Source of the DNA: an uncultured Cyclobacteriaceae bacterium
GTDB taxonomy: Bacteria > Bacteroidota > Bacteroidia > Cytophagales > Cyclobacteriaceae
Reading direction: 5' to 3'
Assembly: GCA_947492745.1 (NCBI GenBank)
Contig: CANLOE010000033.1
Span: forward strand, 1 to 61,085
Length of the DNA stretch: 61,085 bases
The position numbers and the translations under genes are program-made. Shown here piece after piece: positions 54,742-61,085 of this stretch (positions within the stretch are counted from its first letter, which is position 1; each line of letters opens with the position of its first letter). A model generated the notes under the pieces. The model worked only from the letters and a program-made list of their open reading frames with translations. It was not told the origin of the DNA and ran no database searches.

Positions 54742-55484
54742 ACCTGAATGAAAATTTTGATGTACAACCTGACTTTAGCCTAACGATATTTCGGTTGTGA
54801 TGTTGTTTCACAATACATTGGCAGCGAAATCCCCAGATCTGGACCTGATATTTTTTGCCCATAATCAATGTTCAGTCCTTTGTTATTCAGTAAATTGAAT
54901 CCTAATCAAAGGGAATTGAATACTGGTCTAATAGTCTAGGTAGCTCGAAAGGGGCAGGCCCACTTCCGTTTTGATGATGCAATGGGTATGTATGGACAAA
55001 TATGATTTATACTCAAGCGCCATTGGTTTGGATATAGGATGTTTTTTTAGAAGGAACTGTATCTTTACGAAGCGTTCCCGGTAATCCGTTTGCTAATGTG
55101 CCATGGACCCTATGCTTTATTATATCTGATCGTTCCCCTGAGCTTTTTCCTATTCATTTTCTCTCGGGTACTGCATCGCTTTCGGCGAAGCGTTTTAGAA
55201 GTGCTGCTAGCCGTAGATATACATCTTCCCAAAGTTGGATACCGATCGAACCGGGGCAGAGAAATCCAATATTGAATCCCATAAATAAGTCCGAAGGAAT
55301 TTCACGGAAGGACGATTCCACTGACCTTGATCTACATTGGGTCTTTTAGCCCTTGCCTTCCAAGTCTTTTACTTCATACCCTCTGGAGAATATACCGGTT
55401 CCCCTACTGAAATCAAGAGATTGCTCAAAAATCGTAAAATTCAAGCCATTTTCAGGTTACTTGAATATCTCAATGAGATAAAGG
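54742..55484. other. Intergenic, no supported gene
   Basis: Several short open frames (for example 55098-55349 and 55337-55546) overlap in different frames with patchy protein-like stretches, which suggests a decayed gene, but no family is recognisable. Confidence 0.3.
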
Positions 55485-55489
55485 TTAAA

Positions 55490-55702
55490 CCCAAAATGTC
55501 CATTAGAAAATCTACTCCGGACTTAACTGGCTTCAACCCAAAATGATCGATAGAGAACCTATTCCGCGCATAAATAGCTTCATACCGGAAGCTTTGCCCA
55601 CCGGTCTTCATTCACCATAGCGGTGCTATGCTGAACCCAAGAAAACGCACTGATGTATTGTCATTTAAGTCCTCATGACGAAGTTCCAACGAACATTTTG
55701 GG
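55490..55702. mobile_element. Composite MITE-like element (family C with a family D left half), 213 bp
   Basis: Outer termini CCCAAAATGTCCATTAGA and TTCCAACGAACATTTTGGG with exact TTAAA flanks (55485-55489 and 55703-55707). Inside, a family D left end starts at TTCAA|CCCAAAATGATCGATAG and continues to the core CACCATAGCGGTGCTATG, where sequence returns to family C. Confidence 0.8.
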
Positions 55703-55735
55703 TTAAATCTAAATTTAATCTTAACGGAAAACAAT

Positions 55736-57295
55736 ATGAAAGTATTCAAAACCTACTTTGGCCTATTTTTTATTCTGGGAGTCTTTTTCTCCTGTGAAAA
55801 TGAAACAAGCCTTATGCCCAAAGACACCTTTCAAGAGGATGAAAAAATTGATGGATTACCTTTTCGAGAACGAGGAGAAGAATGCATAATCTTCGAAGAT
55901 CTTAATGTTGGCGAAACTTTTCGCGTATCTGATGTTATCGCCAGTTCAGGCTATGAATTGGAATTTGCCCCATTTTACTTTCGTGATGGCCGTCGTTATG
56001 AGGATGGTAAAGCTGTTGTTTACAACGATAGAGATGCGGGAGGTAGTGGAAATGACATTCTCCTAGGTAATACCAACATGCAAATCCACCTCAAAGAACC
56101 TGTAGAATGCCTTAGTGCTGCTGTTGCCAACTACGGGGGCAACCTGAATATCGAAATCAACGGGGAATTTGTCAATTTTGACAACTGGGTCGATATCCAT
56201 GGAGCAGTTATCGGAGGGGTAGAAGTGACGGTGACGGGTGGTCAGGACAGCCCTGGGAGATTAATACTAAGAGGCACTATAGAAAAGTTTATCATCGGTG
56301 GGCAGGAATTTTTCATTGATGATATCTGCTTCGAATGCTCTAAAGAAGAAGATTGTGTCGATTTTGATGATTTAAGAGCGGGCAAGCGCTATGCGAACGG
56401 AGAAGTTTTCAGTTCAAGAGGTATTGATTTTGAGGTGACACCTTTCCAGTGGTCAGAAGGGAAATGGACGAATGAAGGCTATGCGTTTATCGATAATGAG
56501 GGCCTGGCAGGAGGTTCGGGATATGACCTATGGACCAATAATGTAAATGTTCGCCTAAAACTGCCCCGAGAAGTCCCTTGTATGTCCCTACTGGTAGCTG
56601 ATTATGGAGGCAATCTGAATATCGAGATCAATGGTGATTTTGTTAATTTTGGGAATTGGGCCGATATCCACGGAACCACAATCGGTGGAGTCCAAGTGGA
56701 GGTTATTGGTGGCGATGGCCATCCAGGACGCCTGATTATCAGGGGGACCATAGTTGAATTTGCTATTGGCGGACAAGAACTATGGATAGGTTCCATCTGT
56801 TTTGACTGTCCTCCTCCCAGCGATAAAGATTGTATCTCGTTTGAAGACCTCAAGTTGGATGAAATCTATAAGGTAAAAGATACTTTCACCAGTGAGAGAC
56901 AGGCCTTCCGCGTGGTTGAGTTCCGGTGGGACGATGGCCAGTGGACCTACGATGGTCGCATTCAAGTCAAAAGAAGTCGGTATGCGGGTGGTAGCGGACA
57001 AGAGTTATTGGTCGGCAACATTATCATCATGCCTCTATTCCAAACTCCCGTACAATGCCTGACCTTGGCAGTAGGGGAGTATGGAAGTAATCTGAATATT
57101 TTCATCAACGGAGGGTTCAAGAACTTCAGGGACTGGAGCGATATCCATGGAGCTACTATTGGTGGTGTTAAAGTGAGTGTACAAGGGGGCCACGACCGAC
57201 CAGGTATACTGACACTCAAAGGTACCATAGAGGAATTCGCTATTGGTGGACAGGAGTTGGCCATTGACAATCTCTGCCTGAACACTTGTCGGTAG
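55736..57295 (+). CDS. Lipoprotein of three tandem about 155-residue repeats, function unknown
   Basis: A 519-residue lipoprotein: the leader ends in VFFSCENETS (lipobox Cys about 20). The mature part is three similar modules (about 50-202, 207-360, 367-518). Each begins with C(I/V).F(E/D)DL..G..(Y/F), has an AGGSG(N/Y/Q)(D/E)(I/L)L-type turn, a C(L/M)(S/T)(A/L)(A/L)V..YG(G/S)NLNI.ING.F.NF..W.DIHG..IGGV.V.V.GG...PG.L...GTI..F.IGGQE, and ends with a CFEC/CFDC/CLNTC pair. The conserved Cys pairs suggest disulphides and the beta-rich pattern a jelly-roll-like fold. No named family comes to mind. It follows a composite mobile element by 30 bases. Confidence 0.85.
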   Translation: MKVFKTYFGLFFILGVFFSCENETSLMPKDTFQEDEKIDGLPFRERGEECIIFEDLNVGETFRVSDVIASSGYELEFAPFYFRDGRRYEDGKAVVYNDRDAGGSGNDILLGNTNMQIHLKEPVECLSAAVANYGGNLNIEINGEFVNFDNWVDIHGAVIGGVEVTVTGGQDSPGRLILRGTIEKFIIGGQEFFIDDICFECSKEEDCVDFDDLRAGKRYANGEVFSSRGIDFEVTPFQWSEGKWTNEGYAFIDNEGLAGGSGYDLWTNNVNVRLKLPREVPCMSLLVADYGGNLNIEINGDFVNFGNWADIHGTTIGGVQVEVIGGDGHPGRLIIRGTIVEFAIGGQELWIGSICFDCPPPSDKDCISFEDLKLDEIYKVKDTFTSERQAFRVVEFRWDDGQWTYDGRIQVKRSRYAGGSGQELLVGNIIIMPLFQTPVQCLTLAVGEYGSNLNIFINGGFKNFRDWSDIHGATIGGVKVSVQGGHDRPGILTLKGTIEEFAIGGQELAIDNLCLNTCR

Positions 57296-57382
57296 TACTT
57301 CTCAGGAAAGGGCCTAACCACCTATTTTCATTGACGAAGGCGCTACTAGCAGATGTGCTTATTGGGACTTCTCGGTCGGCCC

Positions 57383-58534
57383 TTATTTTTTGGCCAGTGC
57401 TTGGTCCCAGTCGGCTATCATATCATCGATATGCTCCAGACCTACAGATATCCGTAGTAAATTGGCAGGAGTAGTACTCTTATCGCCCTCTACAGAACGC
57501 CGATGCTCGACAAGGCTTTCCACACCTCCCAGACTGGTAGCTGTTGTGAATAATCGTAGTGCATTGGCCACAGTGATGGCTTTTTCAGCATTTCCTTTGA
57601 CAAGTACGGAAAGCATGGCCCCAAAACCTTCCTTCATCTGTGCCAGTGCCACGGAATACTGCGGATGACTCCTTAGGCCAGGATAGTTGACCTTCATTAT
57701 AGCAGGATGTTCTTCCAGATAATGTGCCAGTGCCGCCGCATTTTTACTTTGAGCTTTGACCCTTAGGGGCAAGGTCTGGATACCACGGCCGATCAACCAG
57801 CAGTCAAAGGGCGATGGCACTGCACCCGACAAAGTCTGTACATGGCTCATTCTCTTGGACAAAGGACCTTCCTCTTTGAGGACGATACAGCCTCCCAGGA
57901 CATCGCTATGTCCACCAAAGTACTTGGTCGTGGAGTGCATGACGATATCCGCCCCCAGATCCAAGGGCTGTTGCAGGACTGGGGATGGCCATGTATTGTC
58001 CACAGCCAGCAGGCATTTCCTTTCTTTGGCCAAGCGGGCCACAGCAGCGATGTCGGTGATCTTTAATTGTGGATTTGAGGGACTCTCGGCCCATATCAGT
58101 GCTGTTTCGGGGCGAAGTGCCTCCTCTATTTTGGAGAGGTCGGTCATGTCTACCCAGGTAAATGCCAGCCCCCAGCGTTCGAACACCTCAGTGCACAGGG
58201 TGCGGACATTGAAGTATACATCATCGGGCAGTATTACATGGTCGCCCGGCTCTAGGCTTTGAAATAAGGCACTGATGGCAGCCATGCCCGAGGCAAAAGC
58301 AAAGGCAACAGTCCCCTTTTCCAGTTCTGCTAAACTCTTCTCCAATAGTTCGCGATTGGGGTTGCCACTACGGGTATACACAAAATCATTGGTATAGCTC
58401 CCATCTTCACTACGGTGATAGGTGGTAGAAAGGTAGAGTGGGGGACTCACCGGGCGGGTATCCGTTAGCGAATAGTCCGCACTTTTAACAGCGATGGTTT
58501 CTATATTCTGATTTTTGTTCATAGGAAGAGGCAT
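57383..58534 (-). CDS. PLP-dependent cystathionine gamma-synthase / Cys-Met metabolism enzyme
   Basis: A 383-residue enzyme of the gamma family of PLP proteins. Family blocks: PVSPPLYLSTTYHRSEDGSY, YTRSGNPNRELLEKSLAELE, AFASGMAAISALF, LAVDNTWPSPVLQQPLDLGADIVMHSTTKYFGGHSDVLGG (PLP lysine in STTK), and SLGGVESLVEHR near the C-terminus. The exact reaction (gamma-synthase, beta- or gamma-lyase) cannot be fixed by motifs. It probably works in methionine/cysteine interconversion in the cytoplasm. Single gene on the minus strand, convergent with the triple-repeat lipoprotein. Confidence 0.9.
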   Translation of the reverse strand: MPLPMNKNQNIETIAVKSADYSLTDTRPVSPPLYLSTTYHRSEDGSYTNDFVYTRSGNPNRELLEKSLAELEKGTVAFAFASGMAAISALFQSLEPGDHVILPDDVYFNVRTLCTEVFERWGLAFTWVDMTDLSKIEEALRPETALIWAESPSNPQLKITDIAAVARLAKERKCLLAVDNTWPSPVLQQPLDLGADIVMHSTTKYFGGHSDVLGGCIVLKEEGPLSKRMSHVQTLSGAVPSPFDCWLIGRGIQTLPLRVKAQSKNAAALAHYLEEHPAIMKVNYPGLRSHPQYSVALAQMKEGFGAMLSVLVKGNAEKAITVANALRLFTTATSLGGVESLVEHRRSVEGDKSTTPANLLRISVGLEHIDDMIADWDQALAKK

Positions 58535-58560
58535 TGTCCAAAAACTTGTTTTGGAATAAA

Positions 58561-58700
58561 TTTAACCCAAATTAATCGATAGAAATCGTAATGAGCGTAT
58601 AAATAGCAAAATACCGGCCATTTGGACTCGTTCGTCATAGCACCGCTACTATTAGCTCAAAAAAACTGATTTATTAACTGATTTGAAACTATATTAAGTC
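58561..58700. repeat. Family D-like relic
   Basis: CCCAAATTAATCGATAGAAATCGTAATGAGCG, CAAAATACCGGCCATTTGGACTCGTTCG and TCATAGCACCGCTA match family D; the right half then resembles family C (ACTGATTTGAAACTATATTAAGTCCG). Confidence 0.65.
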
Positions 58701-58726
58701 CGAACCCGGACCATCCTCCACTCTGC

Positions 58727-59383
58727 TTATACTGTCACGGCCTCATCAAAATACCTTCTGAAAGGAAGCATGGCCTTGTAGATATCGATAACTTTTTCTT
58801 CAAAGTCATCACTGAACACTTCCTCTCTGGAAAAATGATATTGTATGCCGTAATTCTTTTGTTTGAGCAGTTCAATATAGGGATGATCGTTCGTATAGCC
58901 TTTTGGGCTGGAGCTAAGCTTGTCCGGGTCGGGAACCATAGCTCCGAAATGTTCCTTGAAGCTTTCCGTTGCCATAATTTTCAGCAGCTCGTCGCCATTA
59001 TAATCGATGGCCTCCCTGATACTGTTCAGCAGTTTGCTATCAGGTTTGTAATAGCCGCTATAGATAAAAGATTCTGAAACACCATGATGAATGTAAAAAT
59101 CCCCTTTCTTGCTTTTCTGATCTAGCCCCGCACCGATGTGATCCTTGTAAATCGGCTTTTGAGGATGGTACATTAAATTGTTATTGATACGGTTGATGGC
59201 CTTTCTTCCCGGCGTATCAAAATAATCGGGGTCTACTCGTGCCAGTCTATCGTTCATTGCCTCTAGCCATAGGATATACTCATCCCTTATATGATGATAC
59301 TCTTCGCGATGGGCATCCATCCATGCTTTATTGTTATTATCGTGTAGATGATGTAGGAAATCATACAAACGGGGAAAATTCAT
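58727..59383 (-). CDS. DUF2461 domain-containing protein
   Basis: A 218-residue soluble protein. The family pattern is clear: FPRLYDFLHHLHDNNNKAWMDAHREEYHHIRDEY, then RINNNLMYHPQKPIYKDHIGAGL, YIHHGVSESFIYSGYYKPDSKLLNSIREAID and LSSSPKGYTNDHPYIELLKQKNYGI. The function of DUF2461 is not known. Length is standard; the gene stands alone. Confidence 0.93.
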   Translation of the reverse strand: MNFPRLYDFLHHLHDNNNKAWMDAHREEYHHIRDEYILWLEAMNDRLARVDPDYFDTPGRKAINRINNNLMYHPQKPIYKDHIGAGLDQKSKKGDFYIHHGVSESFIYSGYYKPDSKLLNSIREAIDYNGDELLKIMATESFKEHFGAMVPDPDKLSSSPKGYTNDHPYIELLKQKNYGIQYHFSREEVFSDDFEEKVIDIYKAMLPFRRYFDEAVTV

Positions 59384-59555
59384 GCAAATGATAATCTTGG
59401 TTTTTTGTATAACTCAAATATACAACGAATTGTTTCGAAAGAAGCATCTCAGCAATAGGGCCGTACTACATATTGAGGGTCGAAACAATGAAAAGGGGAT
59501 TTATGGATTCTTTGAGAAGATGACTTTAGAATACAACCTGTTGTTCTTTTTTTAA

Positions 59556-59721
59556 CCCGGATTATGCGTTGGAACTTCGTCACGAGGGTTTAAATGTTCA
59601 TAAATCAGGGAGTTTTATTGGATTTGGCATAGCACCGCTATGGTGAATTCAAAAAACGTAGTGCAACAACTGATGTGCAGCTATTTAGATCCGCAGTAGA
59701 TTTTCCAATGCATGATCCGGG
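59556..59721. mobile_element. MITE-like element, family C, 166 bp
   Basis: CCCGGATTATGCGTTGGAAC at the left and TTTTCCAATGCATGATCCGGG at the right. Flanks TTTAA and TTTAT match at four of five bases. The rest of 59384-60107 holds no gene; a GC-rich stretch with inverted pieces (GGCCGTTCCGGCCGGAA) is at 59818. Confidence 0.8.
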
Positions 59722-60107
59722 TTTATACTCAAGAAAAAATGAAAAGGGAAATTCGGGGTCCGGCAAAAGGGGGAAAATCCTGCACTGGTGAAATTTCATT
59801 AGTGGATTGGTCATTAAGGCCGTTCCGGCCGGAAATTGCTTTCGCAATGATTTTCTTCTGTCCCGGAAAAATTACATTTGGGTATAACTAAAGCTGTTGT
59901 TTGTGAATTGTTGAATTTTATGAGCTAAAGCTCTATTAATATAAGCGGTATTTTGATCATAAGTGATTTTGGAGAGACAAACAGGTTTTTTTATTGGTTT
60001 TCAGTTACTAAATTTCATTTGGAAAGATAATATGTATATTTTTAACATAGTCATAGGAGTGGCCTTACCGGTCAAGTCTTACAAATACTTGATGCAATTT
60101 CCCATTG

Positions 60108-60773
60108 ATGCCTGATAGATTTCTAACTTTTCGACGATTTGATGACCCTTTTGAAGCTAGGGATTTCATACTGTTTCTTGAACGGGAAAACATCCCCTAT
60201 CAGGTAGAGGATGCCTCACCGGCTTTTGATGTCAGTTTTGCGCACAATGTTTTCGAGAAGCAGGTTCATGTCAAATTACAGGCCTCGGATTTTGAGTTTA
60301 CCGAGCAGCTTTTGATGGAAGAGCATGCCGTGGATGGGCTGGACATACCCGATGACTATTATCTGGTCTCTTTTTCCAATAAAGAACTGAGCGATATACT
60401 GATCAAACCTGATGAATGGAGCGCTATCGACTATAATATAGCAGTACATATACTCAGAGAAAGAGGGGTCGTTATTGAAAGGCCTTTTTTACAGGTACTC
60501 CGAAATCAACGTAATCAAAGTTTGGCCGAACCGGAGAGAAGCGATGCCAGACTCATTGTTGCGGGTTATATTTTGGCCCTCCTAGGAGGGTTATTGGGCA
60601 TATTCATAGGTTGGCACCTCCTTACTTTTAAGAAAACACTTCCCAATGGAAGCCGGTCTTACGCTTATATTCTTTCGAATCGTAAAAAGGGACGCACGAT
60701 ACTCATCCTATCCCTGATTTCTTTACTGATATGGATTACTTTGCTTATAGGCACATTCAAAGGCATGCTCTGA
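60108..60773 (+). CDS. Membrane protein with N-terminal DUF2007-like domain
   Basis: A 221-residue protein. The N-terminal part (FLTFRRFDDPFEARDFILFLERENIPYQVEDASPAFDVSF...) resembles a small DUF2007-type fold (residue pattern for a signal-transducing ferredoxin-like domain), followed by a linker ending in EPERSDARL and two C-terminal membrane helices (IVAGYILALLGGLLGIFIGWHLL and TILILSLISLLIWITLLIGTF). The ATG at 60108 is preferred over the TTG at 60105. Function unknown. Confidence 0.75.
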   Translation: MPDRFLTFRRFDDPFEARDFILFLERENIPYQVEDASPAFDVSFAHNVFEKQVHVKLQASDFEFTEQLLMEEHAVDGLDIPDDYYLVSFSNKELSDILIKPDEWSAIDYNIAVHILRERGVVIERPFLQVLRNQRNQSLAEPERSDARLIVAGYILALLGGLLGIFIGWHLLTFKKTLPNGSRSYAYILSNRKKGRTILILSLISLLIWITLLIGTFKGML

Positions 60774-61071
60774 ATAAATCCAATCAGTGGCTAGTGCGCC
60801 TTCTGCACTATATCTCAATTGAATAGTTGTGAATCGAATCAGTGCCGTGATGTTCTATCATCAGGACATGAGCACCGATACAACCCTAATGAATGGACTT
60901 TTACTTCCTTTTGAAAGGAAGTGCTAAACGTTTGCCGCTATTGGTAATGGGACAGTTTTTTTTGGAATCATTAGGGCTACTGACATAGGGCTGTCATGCA
61001 ATACCCGCACTGGAGTGTATACATTTGACTGGACAGTAAGAAAAGCTCAATAGGGTTAACTTACAGAAAGA
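60774..61071. other. Intergenic, no gene seen
   Basis: No supported coding sequence or repeat; a short inverted pair ACTTCCTTTTGAAAGGAAGT lies at 60903-60922. Confidence 0.3.
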
Positions 61072-61085
61072 ATGAAGAAAACAAG
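61072..61085 (+). CDS. Possible start of a next gene (cut by window end)
   Basis: ATGAAGAAAACAAG preceded by ACAGAAAGA reads MKKT..., typical of a secreted protein start. Only four codons are visible, so this is a weak call. Confidence 0.25.

Overview
The window reads as chromosomal DNA of a Bacteroidota bacterium (Sphingobacteriales or Cytophagales type; I cannot place it more closely). The basis is two secreted glycosidases with type IX secretion C-terminal domains, many lipoproteins with a short SC/AC lipobox, the bacillithiol gene bshA, a GH3/beta-lactamase fusion, a lone lycopene cyclase, TAnnTTTG-like -7 promoter boxes, and SusC-style leaders. No rRNA, tRNA or CRISPR was found.

Layout. 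0.6-4.7 kb: minus-strand operon of a small membrane protein, mutL and two rhomboid proteases. 4.8-9.4 kb: GH3/beta-lactamase fusion and bshA. 10.7-15.4 kb: lipid hydroxylase, then a von Willebrand A protein, a MoxR-like ATPase and an AlbA_2 DNA/RNA-binding protein. 15.8-22.0 kb: a 3-keto-disaccharide hydrolase-like lipoprotein, a HigBA toxin-antitoxin pair with a perfect 13-bp inverted-repeat operator, a graveyard of transposase and enzyme fragments, a pair of small lipoproteins (one broken), and moaC. 23.0-28.8 kb: a cholesterol-dependent-cytolysin-like lipoprotein whose membrane-binding domain is replaced, lycopene cyclase, an acetyltransferase, and a PadR regulator with its membrane partner. 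29-38 kb: decayed region with a broken beta-propeller (BNR/sortilin-like) gene, a 419-bp tandem duplication, rlmF and a DNA exonuclease, a flavin reductase and a broken S41 peptidase. 38-46 kb: small proteins, moeA, ffh, a YdcF-family protein and a metallo-beta-lactamase-fold enzyme. 46.7-54.6 kb: divergent GH13 amylase and GH5 endoglucanase, then PD40, VOC and nitroreductase proteins. 55.7-60.8 kb: a lipoprotein of three tandem repeats, a PLP-dependent Cys/Met enzyme, a DUF2461 protein and a small membrane protein.

The most striking feature is not a gene. Almost every long intergenic gap is filled with short (about 100-220 bp) non-coding elements with inverted termini. Three families (called B, C and D here) share the terminus CCC(A/G)(A/G)... 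and in the best copies are flanked by matching 5-bp direct repeats of the form TTNAA, the middle base differing between copies but agreeing within a copy. Two 166-bp copies lie inside protein genes, and removing the element plus one repeat copy rejoins the reading frame exactly at both points. These are therefore miniature mobile elements (MITE-like) that have moved, recombined with each other at a shared core, and helped break genes. Further families (A, E, F) have different inverted termini. No transposase able to mobilise them is recognisable in the window.
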